Shown piece after piece: positions 33,269 to 42,403 of a stretch of 64,000 bases of DNA. Source of the DNA: Cytobacillus depressus (GTDB taxonomy: Bacteria > Bacillota > Bacilli > Bacillales > Cytobacillaceae); NCBI RefSeq assembly GCF_008923245.1, contig NZ_WBOS01000008.1, positions 62,001 to 126,000 on the forward strand, read 5' to 3'. How positions within the stretch are numbered: position 1 is the stretch's first letter; each line of letters opens with the position of its first letter. The notes beneath the pieces were generated by a model. That model was given only the letters and a program-made list of their open reading frames with translations, ran no database searches and had not been told where the DNA came from. Both the position numbers and the translations under genes were made by a program.

Positions 33269-33636
33269 GATGGGCCTCCTTTCCAAACTATATTAAATAT
33301 GCTTAGTTTTAGTGAATGTTTGTTAGATCAAGATAAAACAGCTACTAAGATGATCTCATAGCAATCGTTAGGACCTAACTCCGCATGAAACGGTCGTCAT
33401 GCTGTAAAAATCCCCAACCCACATAAATCTTAGCTTAACAATTTGTTTAACAATTACCCAATTATTTTACTAAAAAAAGATCCCAAAAGCGAAATTAACG
33501 CTTAAAGAAAACTCGCTGATTGGCAAGCCTTGGAAAGGCGAAGACAGAAGCGTTAGTTGCACTTATACTTAATTCCTAAAATTGGCGGCTACGTCGAATC
33601 TACTTCCCCGCTGACAATTTATACATTTTAATGTGC

Positions 33637-33666
33637 AAAAAAACAGAGCCCTTTAAAGGCCCTGTT
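33637..33666 (-). terminator. Terminator of pdxK
   Basis: On the minus strand AACAGGGCC pairs with GGCTCTGTT around TTTAAAG, followed by TTTTTT. Confidence 0.85.
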
Positions 33667-33674
33667 CAATCATA

Positions 33675-34502
33675 TTAGTTCGTTTCTGGTCGACCAGCGC
33701 CAAATAGGCGGTATGCGCCATGCATGGTTGGTCCCACATATTGGTTCAATTTAAATCCATGATTGATCGCTGCAGTGATGAAATCCTTAGCTGTTTCAAC
33801 AGCTTCATTTACTGTTTTGCCTTTAGCTAGCTCTGCTGTAATCGCAGATGCAAATGTGCAGCCGGCGCCATGTGTGTAAGTCGTTTGGATAAGCTCGGAT
33901 TCTAATAGCTTAAATTCCTTTCCATCATAAAAAAGATCGACGGCTTTCTCATGGTTTAGCTTGCTGCCACCTTTGATTACTACATTTTTAGCGCCAAGTT
34001 CGTGAATTCTTGCCGCAGCTTCTTTCATATCATCGATTGTTTTGATTGGTCCCGTTTTTGCAAGCTGTCCCGCTTCAAAAAGGTTCGGTGTAACAACGGT
34101 TGCACGAGGAACTAAAATATTTCTTAGCGCATCTGCTGTTTCAGGGTGAAGTACTTCATCTTCTCCTTTACATACTAGCACAGGGTCAATGACTGCTATT
34201 TCTAATTTATTTTCGTCGATTGTTTGCGCAGCGAGCTCGATGATTTCTACAGAACCAAGCATGCCCGTTTTCATCGCATCGATTCCCGTTGATAGAATCG
34301 TTTCTATTTGCGTGCGTAGTGTATCAAGTGCAATTGGGAACACGTTATGGTTCCAGTTATTTTTCGGATCCATCGTTACAATCGTAGTTAAAGCGGTCAT
34401 TCCATATACACCAAGCTCCTGGAATGTTTTAAGATCAGCTTGGATTCCGGCACCTCCGCTCGTATCTGAGCCAGCAATTGTCATAACCTTTTTCATTGTC
34501 AT
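33675..34502 (-). CDS. pdxK: Pyridoxine/pyridoxal kinase (ThiD-like)
   Basis: This 275-residue ribokinase-fold enzyme has N-terminal TIAGSDTSGGAGIQADLKTF, KTGMLGS, VIDPVLVCKG and the anion hole THGAGCTFASA near residue 213. Sequence along the whole length follows B. subtilis PdxK (formerly YwdB), a ThiD-like pyridoxine kinase, including the C-terminal LNQYVGPT. It phosphorylates B6 vitamers with ATP; HMP kinase activity for thiamine is possible. GGAGG lies eight bases before the ATG. Single gene with its own terminator. Confidence 0.9.
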   Translation of the reverse strand: MTMKKVMTIAGSDTSGGAGIQADLKTFQELGVYGMTALTTIVTMDPKNNWNHNVFPIALDTLRTQIETILSTGIDAMKTGMLGSVEIIELAAQTIDENKLEIAVIDPVLVCKGEDEVLHPETADALRNILVPRATVVTPNLFEAGQLAKTGPIKTIDDMKEAAARIHELGAKNVVIKGGSKLNHEKAVDLFYDGKEFKLLESELIQTTYTHGAGCTFASAITAELAKGKTVNEAVETAKDFITAAINHGFKLNQYVGPTMHGAYRLFGAGRPETN

Positions 34503-34648
34503 TGCACTTTCCTCCCAATATCAGGTTCAATTTATGAATAATTAATCTATTTTTTAATTATAGCAATAATTATTATTTGCCGGAACTTTAATGTTCCATA
34601 CTTTTATTTCCAGAATTTTTCCTCTATTATTGATTTAGGTGATGGAAA

Positions 34649-35320
34649 ATGAGAAGAATTTTATATATTGAAGATGATGTGGAGATTGGTAGCTGGACAA
34701 AGGGAGATTTAGAGCAAAGGGGATTTAAAGTGCAATGGTTACAATCGGGTGAAGGAGCGGAAAATATTGTTTCCAATTTTGATCTTGTCATATTGGATGT
34801 AATGCTTCCAGGCCTTGACGGTTTTACGATTGGCCAAAGGTTGAAGAGGGAGGCGCCGCATATCCCCATATTAATGCTTTCTGCCCGGACGGCTGTTGAA
34901 GATAAGCTCCATGGCCTGCAATTTGCAGATGATTATTTAACGAAACCCTTCCATCCAGATGAATTGGCGGCAAGAATTGACGTATTGATGAGAAGATCAG
35001 GTCTCTCCCTCTCGAATGAGGTGAACTTAGGGCATTTGACCGTTAACTTTTTAGAAAATAGAATATTGGATCGCCGTTCGGGAGCGGAAATTATTTTGAC
35101 AGGCAAGCAATATCAAATTTTCATGCATTTTTTGCGGCATCCAAACCAGATTTTAACGAAGGAGCAAATCTATGAAGCGGTTTGGGGAGAACCGTATATC
35201 GAAGGTGATAAAACCTTAATGGTTCACATCCGCTATCTCCGCGAAAAAGTCGAGAAAAACCCCGGGTCTCCTGAAATTATTGAAACCATTAGGGGAATTG
35301 GCTATCGGGTGAAGCAATGA
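34649..35320 (+). CDS. OmpR-family response regulator
   Basis: This 223-residue protein has a receiver domain with acidic pocket Glu8/Asp9/Asp10, phosphoacceptor Asp50, Ser78 and Lys99, and a C-terminal winged helix ending in HIRYLREKVEKNPGSPEIIE and RGIGYRVK. The loop before DDYLTKPF is one residue shorter than usual (GLQFADDYL rather than GL-x-x-GADDY). Its stop overlaps the start of the sensor kinase by 4 bases. It probably controls the ABC exporter just downstream. Confidence 0.93.
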   Translation: MRRILYIEDDVEIGSWTKGDLEQRGFKVQWLQSGEGAENIVSNFDLVILDVMLPGLDGFTIGQRLKREAPHIPILMLSARTAVEDKLHGLQFADDYLTKPFHPDELAARIDVLMRRSGLSLSNEVNLGHLTVNFLENRILDRRSGAEIILTGKQYQIFMHFLRHPNQILTKEQIYEAVWGEPYIEGDKTLMVHIRYLREKVEKNPGSPEIIETIRGIGYRVKQ

Positions 35321-36687
35321 AATTAAAAAACTCTTTATTAAATCAATATTTATTAATTATTTTACTAGCCATCATGATTTTGCCAGGTTCTTTTTTTCTT
35401 GTGACCATTACATTTTATACACATTTCGCAACGGTAGAAGAGCCGAATAAATATCAAAATGGCACGGACTTAGAAAAAATGTGGCATAAAGAAGCAAGAA
35501 GTTTGTCGGGTGCTTCAGAGGCACAAATAAATGAAAAGCTCCAGCAAATTCGAAAAGAGTATGATAAAGCAGCTATATTTTGGGTTGATGAAGCAGGAGA
35601 GACAAAGTTAACAATCCCTGAGAATTTATCGGTTTCAGCCAGATGGTCCCCGACTGAAACAATCGATTTTATGAAAAAGAATCGGGGAGAAACAGTGGAC
35701 CCTTATACAGTTGTGGCCTTAATTGGTGAACATAAAAATGAGGGCTTTATGGTTATGCAAATTCCTCGTTCTGCTATGCTGCCAACAGGGCAGCGTATTC
35801 AAGATAAGTATAGTTATTTGATTGTTTTAGCCGTTGTGGCGGTTCTAACGATTTTTATTTTCATCTCCTGGATCTTCTTTTACAAAATTAGAAAGCGTCT
35901 GTTAAAGCTTCGGCAGGCGATGTCCAGCCCGACTGAAAACGGGCTTCCAGATCCGATTAGTGTGGAGAAAAAAGATGAAATTGGCCAGCTTGAATTATCG
36001 TTCAATGAAATGGTTCATCAGCTTGAAGAAGGGCGGCAGCGTGAGTTGGAAGAGGAAACGCTTAGAAGACAGCTGATTGCCAATTTATCTCATGACCTAA
36101 GAACACCGTTAACCACAATAAGAGGCCATGCCTACAGTTTGAAAAAAGAGCCATTGAGCGAACAGGGGAAGAAGTCGCTTGATTTAATTGATAATAAAAT
36201 TGGCTATTTAGCCCAATTAATTGAAAATCTATTATCCTATACATTGCTGACATCCGGAAAATACCCGTACCATCCAAAGGAGGTAGATATCGTCCGGCTC
36301 GTCAAAACCTCATTTGCTGCCTGGTACCCAGTTTTTGAAGATATCGATTTTGAGATGAACATGGAGCTCCCAGAGAAAACCTTCTATTGGGAAATCGATT
36401 CGCAATGGCTGGAACGAGTATTGGATAATATTTATCAAAACATTTACCGCCATGCGAGGGGTGGAAAGTATATCGGTGTGAGGGTAGACATCGGGCAGGA
36501 GCAAATCATCATTGCAGACCGTGGACCAGGAATGAGCGGCGAATCCGCCGGAAAAGGCGCAGGCATAGGGCTGACCATTGTGTCCCTCATGTTGAAGGAT
36601 ATGAATCTACGTTGGGATGTGGAGACTGGTGAAGCGGGAACGATCATTCGAATAAAGAGGAAAAACGGAGGAGCTGACTTGTTTTAG
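35317..36687 (+). CDS. Sensor histidine kinase
   Basis: This 456-residue membrane kinase has helix 1 at residues about 11-33, an extracytoplasmic domain of about 130 residues, helix 2 at about 167-189, a HAMP-like segment, the H-box LIANLSHDLRTPLTTIRGH with His259, the N-box VLDNIYQNIYRHA and G-boxes IADRGPGMSG and GIGLTIVSLML. It should phosphorylate the preceding response regulator. The terminator of the operon overlaps its last codons, so the ABC genes downstream have their own promoter. The size of the external domain argues against a short bacitracin-type (BceS) sensor. Confidence 0.92.
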   Translation: MKLKNSLLNQYLLIILLAIMILPGSFFLVTITFYTHFATVEEPNKYQNGTDLEKMWHKEARSLSGASEAQINEKLQQIRKEYDKAAIFWVDEAGETKLTIPENLSVSARWSPTETIDFMKKNRGETVDPYTVVALIGEHKNEGFMVMQIPRSAMLPTGQRIQDKYSYLIVLAVVAVLTIFIFISWIFFYKIRKRLLKLRQAMSSPTENGLPDPISVEKKDEIGQLELSFNEMVHQLEEGRQRELEEETLRRQLIANLSHDLRTPLTTIRGHAYSLKKEPLSEQGKKSLDLIDNKIGYLAQLIENLLSYTLLTSGKYPYHPKEVDIVRLVKTSFAAWYPVFEDIDFEMNMELPEKTFYWEIDSQWLERVLDNIYQNIYRHARGGKYIGVRVDIGQEQIIIADRGPGMSGESAGKGAGIGLTIVSLMLKDMNLRWDVETGEAGTIIRIKRKNGGADLF

Positions 36688-36698
36688 TCAGCTTTTTC
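36670..36698 (+). terminator. Terminator overlapping the histidine-kinase stop codon
   Basis: AGCTGACT (36672-36679) pairs with AGTCAGCT (36686-36693), followed by TTTTTC. The stop codon lies at the loop/right-arm boundary. Confidence 0.75.
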
Positions 36699-36749
36699 TA
36701 AACAAATCCTATTTATAAGTAAAAAGAATGCATAATATTGGAGTTGATA

Positions 36750-36815
36750 CACAAAATTTAAACCAATTTTAAACTTCGCCACACCTTCGTTTTAACCAAG
36801 GCTGGTTAAGATAGA
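36750..36815 (+). promoter_or_regulatory. Candidate response-regulator target upstream of the ABC exporter
   Basis: TTTAAACC, TTTTAAAC and TTTTAACC follow each other at about 10 and 25 bp spacing, as direct repeats bound by OmpR-type regulators often do. A weak promoter-like GGTTAAGATAG follows. This is a suggestion from position and pattern only. Confidence 0.3.
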
Positions 36816-36831
36816 GTTTGAGGTGATGGAG

Positions 36832-37746
36832 ATGAGTGTTTTAATTATCGAAACCAATCAATTAACAAAGAAATTTAAAAAGCGCTATGCAGTGGAAGCA
36901 GTTAATTTACAAATTAAACAAGGAGAAATTTATGGCTTTCTAGGGCCAAATGGAGCGGGGAAAACTACGACGATCCGGATGCTCCTTGGGTTAGCGAAGC
37001 CGACATACGGCTCTATTCGAATTTTTGGCAAGGACATGAAAAAGGAAAAGCTCTCGGTGCTAAAAAAGGTAGGCTCATTAGTCGAATATCCTTCTTATTA
37101 CGGTCATTTAACAGCGTACGAGAACTTGGAAGCCATTCGTATTTTACTAGATGCTCCAAAATCAAGAATAGAAGAGGTCCTGCGCATTGTCCGCCTTTCT
37201 AAAGAAGCAAAACGACCGGTTAAAGGGTTTTCGCTTGGAATGAAGCAAAGGCTCGGAATTGCGGCTGCTTTACTAGGAAATCCGGAATTGCTTATTTTAG
37301 ATGAACCGACAAACGGACTAGACCCTTCCGGCATATTGGAAATAAGAGAATTAATCAAGAGTATGCCAAAGGAGCATGGGATGACTATTCTAGTTTCTAG
37401 CCATTTGCTCTCTGAAATCGATCAAATGGCCACTCAAGTAGGGATCATTTCAAAAGGCAAAATGATTTTCCAAAATTCCATTGAAACGTTAAGACAAAGA
37501 TCACAAAGCAAAATTTTACTAAAAGTAAATGAAACTGAACAGGCATGGCGGCTGCTGTTGTCAAAAGGCATCCAAGCTGAGGTGGAAAATAATCGATTAT
37601 TTTTGCCGTTTTCATCTGACGAACAGGTTTCTGCCGTTATTGATGAGCTCGTCTATAATCACATTTCGGTGTTTCGGGTGCAAGAAGAGAAAAAATCATT
37701 AGAGGAAATCTTCCTGGAGCTTACCGGCGGGGAGGCGAGCTTGTAA
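36832..37746 (+). CDS. LanF-like ABC exporter ATP-binding protein
   Basis: This 304-residue ATPase has Walker A GPNGAGKTTT (about residue 38), signature FSLGMKQRLGIAAALLG and Walker B LLILDEPTNGLDPSG, with SSHLLSEIDQMATQVGII, the sequence pattern of the lantibiotic-immunity/bacitracin BcrA group. ATG 36832 is preferred, with GAGGTGAT just upstream; GTG 36823 and ATG 36826 are alternatives. The stop overlaps the next start by one base. With two permeases it forms a LanFEG-like complex protecting against, or exporting, an antimicrobial compound. Confidence 0.88.
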   Translation: MSVLIIETNQLTKKFKKRYAVEAVNLQIKQGEIYGFLGPNGAGKTTTIRMLLGLAKPTYGSIRIFGKDMKKEKLSVLKKVGSLVEYPSYYGHLTAYENLEAIRILLDAPKSRIEEVLRIVRLSKEAKRPVKGFSLGMKQRLGIAAALLGNPELLILDEPTNGLDPSGILEIRELIKSMPKEHGMTILVSSHLLSEIDQMATQVGIISKGKMIFQNSIETLRQRSQSKILLKVNETEQAWRLLLSKGIQAEVENNRLFLPFSSDEQVSAVIDELVYNHISVFRVQEEKKSLEEIFLELTGGEASL

Positions 37747-38456
37747 TGGTAAAGAACCTCATGTCTGACTTCATTAAAATGAAGCGAAAAATGATTTGGT
37801 TTCTTATTTTTCTCGGACCCTTTGGCGTTGTGGCGCTTGAAGCGGTCAACTATGGCCTCCGATATGATTATTTAACGAAGATTTATGAGGCTGACCTGTG
37901 GGGAGGGCTTATTGGGCAAGCTAGCTTTTTAGCTATCCCCGCTCTTATGCTTGGGTTGACCATTATTTCGTCGATGATTGCGGGCATTGAGCATCAGACA
38001 AACGCATGGAAGCAGCTCTTAGCATTGCCGATTTCAAGATTGCGGGCGTTTACAGGGAAATTTATGATTACTGCGATTCTATTATTTCTTTCAAGTACAT
38101 TGCTTTTTGTTGGGATCATCATTTTAGGAATTGGTTTAAAGTTTGGCACAGATATGCCCATTCTCAGCCTGCTAAAAATGGCCTATTTCACATATTTCGC
38201 AGCCATGCCCTTTATGGCCTTTCAGCTTTGGCTGTCGGTTACGATAAAGAATCAAGCGATTCCTTTAACGATAGGGATTTTAAGCACAATTGTTACACTG
38301 GGTTACTTCGATTTTCCTGATTGGTTTCCATGGAATTGGCTTTACTTAAATGAAAGCTGGAATTCACCGCTTTACTCTGCGCTGGCTGGGCTTGGTCTCG
38401 GGCTCATTATTTATTTGCTGGGGACGATTGATTTTGGAAGAAAGGATGTGCAATAA
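37746..38456 (+). CDS. LanE/LanG-like ABC permease 1
   Basis: This 236-residue protein has about six hydrophobic segments. MSDFIKMKRKMIWFLIFLGP at the N-terminus and EHQTNAWKQLLALPISRLR are typical for the ABC-2 subfamily of bacteriocin-immunity permeases. It is translationally coupled to the ATPase gene by TAATG and is paralogous to the next gene. Confidence 0.88.
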   Translation: MVKNLMSDFIKMKRKMIWFLIFLGPFGVVALEAVNYGLRYDYLTKIYEADLWGGLIGQASFLAIPALMLGLTIISSMIAGIEHQTNAWKQLLALPISRLRAFTGKFMITAILLFLSSTLLFVGIIILGIGLKFGTDMPILSLLKMAYFTYFAAMPFMAFQLWLSVTIKNQAIPLTIGILSTIVTLGYFDFPDWFPWNWLYLNESWNSPLYSALAGLGLGLIIYLLGTIDFGRKDVQ

Positions 38457-39185
38457 ATGGGAAAAGTGCTGCGGTCGGAATTTTTAAAGCTGCGGAAATC
38501 ATCGATTTGGCTGCTCATTTTTATTAGCCCCATTCTCGCCTCATTAACCGGACTAGGTGAAATCTCAAGGGATTCCCTTGCTTATCAATGGGAAATGACT
38601 TTAAGTATCATGGTTTTTCTGCATGCATTGCTTTTTTTGCCCTTACTAACAGGTGTTTTCTCTGCATTCGTCTGCCGCTATGAGCATACAGGAGGAGGGT
38701 GGAAGCAGCTGCTGGCTATGCCAGTTTCAAGAGGCAATGTATTTATTACGAAATTCATTTTAGTGGTGGGCTTGCTTGCACTAACTCAAATTTTATTCAC
38801 TGCAGGGCTCCTAATTATTGGACAGCTTCAAGGGTTTGAAGCTGCTATTCCATGGAAGATGATTGCAACAAGTGTCATTGGAGGGTGGATTGCCTGCCTG
38901 CCGCTCGCTGCCCTGCAGCTGTTTGTCTCAATTGCTTGGTCCAGCTTTGCCACGCCATTAGCCATCAATGTCATCTTTACCCTGCCAAATATTTTAGTCG
39001 TCAATTCAGAGAAATTCGGTCCTTATTATCCGTGGGGTCAGCCCTTCCTGCTAATGATGCCTGGGGCAGGAGATAGCTTCGGAGCGCTGAATGTTCCATT
39101 GGGAACCCTGATGATAGTTATACTTGGCGGGCTTGTGCTATTTTTTGTATCAGGCTTTATTTATTTTCAGAGAAAGGAAGTTTAG
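38457..39185 (+). CDS. LanE/LanG-like ABC permease 2
   Basis: This 242-residue protein is paralogous to the preceding permease: LRSEFLKLRKSSIWLLIFISP and YEHTGGGWKQLLAMPVSRGN correspond directly. About six membrane segments. It begins at the base following the previous stop codon and ends the exporter operon before a terminator. No bacteriocin structural or modification gene is seen nearby, so a resistance or stress role is more likely than producer immunity. Confidence 0.88.
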   Translation: MGKVLRSEFLKLRKSSIWLLIFISPILASLTGLGEISRDSLAYQWEMTLSIMVFLHALLFLPLLTGVFSAFVCRYEHTGGGWKQLLAMPVSRGNVFITKFILVVGLLALTQILFTAGLLIIGQLQGFEAAIPWKMIATSVIGGWIACLPLAALQLFVSIAWSSFATPLAINVIFTLPNILVVNSEKFGPYYPWGQPFLLMMPGAGDSFGALNVPLGTLMIVILGGLVLFFVSGFIYFQRKEV

Positions 39186-39239
39186 TATTCTAGGTCTCTC
39201 TATTAGGGGACAAAAGTAAAACCTAATTAAATTAAGGGA

Positions 39240-39272
39240 AAAAGCATCAGTTTTAGAACCGATGCTTTTCGG
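39240..39272 (+). terminator. Terminator of the LanFEG-like operon
   Basis: AAAAGCATCAGTT (39240-39252) pairs with AACCGATGCTTTT (39257-39269) with one mismatch, around TTAG. Confidence 0.75.
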
Positions 39273-39452
39273 CCCCTATACGTAGTAGAGATGGATACTT
39301 GCCAAAAAACTAGCTCAGCTTCCTCCAACATAGCAGAATAAAATTAAGCCTTATAAGACGGCAAAGAGTATACTTAAATGAAGATATGAGAAAACGGATA
39401 GACAAGCAATGATGTATCGACAGCAATTTTAATAATAGGCAGGTGTTTAATC

Positions 39453-40049
39453 ATGCAAGCAACCGGAATTATTATAGCTGGCGGCAAGTCAAGTAGGATG
39501 GGGACGAATAAGGCACTGCTTAAAATTGGCGGAAAGACGGTTGTTGAAAAAATTGTTTCTGAGCTAAAGGGGACAGTCTCGGAAATTATTATTGTCACGA
39601 ACTCATATGAAGATTATCGATTTTTAGGGCTTCCGATGGTCTGTGATCAGTGGCAGGATATGGGGCCGCTCGCTGGCATTCATGCTGGGCTGAACGCCTC
39701 AAGTACGGAAAAAAACCTTGTTGTAGCTTGTGACATGCCGTTTATATCAGCCCAATTAGGCGGGGTTTTGCTTGACTTCCTTGATGAAAATCAGGCTGCT
39801 GTCCCCATTATTACTGGTCAGCTTCACCCTTTGTTTGCCACTTACCGGAAAGATGCTCTAGATGAAGTTACTCAATCCTTGCAAAAGCAAGAGCTCCGCA
39901 TTAGGCAGTTTTTAAACAATATTAAGACGAAATTTGTGACAGAGAACGATCTTCAAGACCTAAAATTTATTTTTCATGAGAAGCATCTTTTTAATATGAA
40001 TCATCCAGAGGAATTTGAAAAGGCGAAAAAGATAGATGCTGATTTTTAA
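39453..40049 (+). CDS. mobA: Molybdenum cofactor guanylyltransferase
   Basis: This 198-residue nucleotidyltransferase has the GTP-binding loop GIIIAGGKSSRMGTNKALL at the N-terminus, CDQWQDMGPLAGIHAGL and VACDMPFI with the metal-binding Asp. MobA attaches GMP to Mo-molybdopterin. It lies 1.6 kb from moaE-moaD-moeB, so this is a molybdopterin neighbourhood, although moaA, moaB, moaC and moeA are not in the window. A bidirectional terminator follows. Confidence 0.9.
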   Translation: MQATGIIIAGGKSSRMGTNKALLKIGGKTVVEKIVSELKGTVSEIIIVTNSYEDYRFLGLPMVCDQWQDMGPLAGIHAGLNASSTEKNLVVACDMPFISAQLGGVLLDFLDENQAAVPIITGQLHPLFATYRKDALDEVTQSLQKQELRIRQFLNNIKTKFVTENDLQDLKFIFHEKHLFNMNHPEEFEKAKKIDADF

Positions 40050-40050
40050 A

Positions 40051-40108
40051 AAAAGTGCCTGCCACTCCCGATTTAATCGAATATCGGGGAGTGCACAGGC
40101 ACTTTTTT
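40051..40108. terminator. Bidirectional terminator between mobA and the EamA transporter gene
   Basis: A long imperfect stem joins AAAAGTGCCTG...CACTCCCCGAT-type arms (left arm 40051-40070, right arm 40083-40107) with A-run and T-run flanks. Its right end overlaps the stop codon of the minus-strand gene. Confidence 0.8.
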
Positions 40109-40982
40109 ACGCCGCTTTCAACCTTCTTTCCTTTTTAGGAGAGTAACTAATCCCCACAAACACGAGCAGGATTCCGAGCAGCTGGTACATATCAGGACGG
40201 TAGCTCAAAATGGATACGTCAAGTAAGATGGCGACGACTGGATCAACAAAGACTAAAATAGCAATGGTTTGTGCCTTTAATTCACGCAAACTATCGAAAA
40301 ACAAGTAATAGACAAAGCCAGTATGAATAAATCCTGTCATAAGAATATAGAACCAGTTTTCCCAGGTTAGTTGAGTAAAGTACGACCAATCCACAAGTGG
40401 CATCAGTAATAAAACACCGAGACTCGTTTGAATAACGGTTGTTAACAAAGGGTTGAGCAATTGAATGCCCTTTCCTGTGATCGAAGTAAGAGCGTAGAAG
40501 AGGGCAGCCGCAAACGCCCATAAAACACCCGTTGATAAAAATCCAGCCATACTTGTGTGTTGGTGAATGCCTCCAACTAATAATGTTCCTGAAAGACAAA
40601 CAAAGAAAAAGACCAATCCCATTCCCGATATTTTTTCTTTAAAGAGGAAAGAGCCTAAAAGGAGCACAATTACTGGCGCTAAATGATAAATCGATACGGC
40701 AACAGTAATCGACATCACTTCTAAAGAACGAAAGAAAAAGACCCAATTGATGATTAGGAATAATCCGCATAGTAAGGCAAGTAAATACTCCCGTCGAGGA
40801 ATAGGATCCCTCTTTTGCTTTGTTGTTAGTGTACTAAATCCCCATATGGTCCCTAAAAGAATACTTGCACTAAGACATCGTATAAAAACTAATTCTATCG
40901 AGTGCAAACCTGTTTTTTCCGAAAATAAACCGATTGAACCGAATATGGCCATGGAGATAGCAAACTTTAGTTTTGCATACAT
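40107..40982 (-). CDS. EamA/DMT-family transporter
   Basis: This 291-residue membrane protein has ten predicted helices in two EamA repeats. The first repeat includes SEKTGLHSIELVFIRCLSAS and YHLAPVIVLLLGSFLFKE, the second the matching FVDPVVAILLDV. Members export amino acids, sugars or other small metabolites by proton antiport; the substrate is not predictable. Single gene, convergent with mobA. Confidence 0.88.
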   Translation of the reverse strand: MYAKLKFAISMAIFGSIGLFSEKTGLHSIELVFIRCLSASILLGTIWGFSTLTTKQKRDPIPRREYLLALLCGLFLIINWVFFFRSLEVMSITVAVSIYHLAPVIVLLLGSFLFKEKISGMGLVFFFVCLSGTLLVGGIHQHTSMAGFLSTGVLWAFAAALFYALTSITGKGIQLLNPLLTTVIQTSLGVLLLMPLVDWSYFTQLTWENWFYILMTGFIHTGFVYYLFFDSLRELKAQTIAILVFVDPVVAILLDVSILSYRPDMYQLLGILLVFVGISYSPKKERRLKAA

Positions 40983-41202
40983 CTAATCCCTCTCCTATGA
41001 AGTTATTATTATAATAAGTATCATTTTTGTGATAAAAAAAACAGCTTTTTTGCCTATGAAAGGGACTGGCATAACCTGACTATTGTCAACATAACATAGT
41101 GCCTTTGATATTAGGGGAGTGCAATCGCTGTATTAATTTGAAATCATTATTGATTTAATACAATATACCAAAGCCATCCAACTAGGAAAATGTTTGGGGA
41201 GA

Positions 41203-41388
41203 TTAACAACGCCGATAGAATGGAAAGATCAGTCCCCACCATTCAAAACGTGGTGTTGCAGCTAAGTAGAGTGATAGTGGCGTGATGAGCAGGCAAGATA
41301 TCACAAGTAAAATGGGCTTCTTCAAAACTAAAGCAATAAACGAGAGGATAATAGAGGCAATCATAAATGGCCAAAAAAATAATCCCAT
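41203..41388 (-). CDS. Small two-helix membrane protein, unknown function
   Basis: This 61-residue protein is mostly two membrane helices (FFWPFMIASIILSFIALVL and ILLVISCLLITPLSLYLA), ending in WWGLIFPFYRRC. AAGGAG lies seven bases before the ATG at 41388; an upstream in-frame ATG at 41412 overlaps no good site. I do not recognise a family. The gaps on either side (220 and 282 bp) show only AT-rich sequence. Confidence 0.6.
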   Translation of the reverse strand: MGLFFWPFMIASIILSFIALVLKKPILLVISCLLITPLSLYLAATPRFEWWGLIFPFYRRC

Positions 41389-41670
41389 AATTTTTCTCCT
41401 TAAGTTTTTCATAGCCTGAAACTTTACAAAAACACACCTCTATTACTTCAATAAATCTTTCGGAAAACCCTTCTTTGCTCGAAAACGAAAGAGGCGTAAT
41501 ATCTACATGTGTATCGAATTAAAAATATAACGCTAAATGTTTCATTTAACACGAAAATAGCTCATGATTCTTAATATAATTATTTTAATAGGAGCCATTG
41601 TAGTAAACCTTTGGAATCCCTTTAGAAATTTGGTATGTTTGAGATAGAATCATAAAAAGGAGCGAATATT

Positions 41671-42138
41671 TTGAGCTTTTACGAAATGTCAAAGGAACCG
41701 ATTGTCATACAAGACGTGATTGATAAGGTTGTGCAAAGAAATGCGGGCGCAATTACAACCTTTATTGGCACCGTTCGAGAATTAACTCATGGAAAAAAGA
41801 CAACGTATTTAATTTATGAGGCTTATGAACCAATGGCGGTAAAAAAACTTGAGCAAATCGGCAATGAAATAAAGGAGCGTTGGAGCGGGGTGGAGGTAGC
41901 GATTTCGCACCGCGTTGGGAAGCTCGATATTACAGATATTGCTGTAGTAATTGCGGTTTCAACCCCCCATCGGGCAGATGCTTATGAAGCCAATCGATAT
42001 GCCATTGAGCGAATCAAGGAGATCGTCCCGATTTGGAAAAAAGAGCATTGGGAAGACGGCGAGGAATGGATTGGCAACCAGCTTGAAACCGTTGCGTATC
42101 CAACTGGAAAACCGGAGGAGGGGGACTTAAATGAATAA
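41671..42138 (+). CDS. moaE: Molybdopterin synthase catalytic subunit
   Basis: This 155-residue protein is full length for MoaE, which with thiocarboxylated MoaD converts precursor Z (cyclic pyranopterin phosphate) to molybdopterin. Motifs: ITTFIGTVRELTHGKKTTYL, ISHRVGKLDITDIAVVIAVS, and PIWKKEHWEDGEEWI with the active-site lysines. The start is TTG with AAAAAGGAG upstream; ATG 41686 is an alternative. It overlaps moaD by 8 bases. Confidence 0.93.
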   Translation: MSFYEMSKEPIVIQDVIDKVVQRNAGAITTFIGTVRELTHGKKTTYLIYEAYEPMAVKKLEQIGNEIKERWSGVEVAISHRVGKLDITDIAVVIAVSTPHRADAYEANRYAIERIKEIVPIWKKEHWEDGEEWIGNQLETVAYPTGKPEEGDLNE

Positions 42139-42361
42139 AATCTTATTTTTTGCCCATTTGCGTGATGCCGTTGGTGAGGAAACTATTCAGCTTGATTTGA
42201 ACGGCAAAACTGTCGCCGAACTGAAGGAATTTATTTCAGAAAAGTATGAGATTGCATTGACGAATGTGATGACAGCCATTAATGAGGAATTTGCTTCCGA
42301 TGAAGAAGTGATTCAACAAGGCGATGCCATTGCTTTTATTCCTCCGGTTAGCGGAGGGTAA
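42131..42361 (+). CDS. moaD: Molybdopterin synthase sulfur carrier subunit
   Basis: This 76-residue ubiquitin-like protein ends in PPVSGG; the C-terminal Gly-Gly is adenylated and thiocarboxylated by the MoeB system, then donates sulfur to MoaE. GGAGGGGG lies upstream inside moaE. The downstream moeB gene, which encodes its activating enzyme, is separated by a copy of the dispersed hairpin element. Confidence 0.93.
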   Translation: MNKILFFAHLRDAVGEETIQLDLNGKTVAELKEFISEKYEIALTNVMTAINEEFASDEEVIQQGDAIAFIPPVSGG

Positions 42362-42403
42362 TGAGAAAAAAGTATAAAGTATAATTTTTTGAAGTTAGAG
42401 AAA

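Noticed and set aside
33287-33630. Possible gene or RNA in the gap between pdxK and yojF
   Set aside because: No frame with a ribosome site, no riboswitch core and no strong hairpin other than the pdxK terminator was seen.
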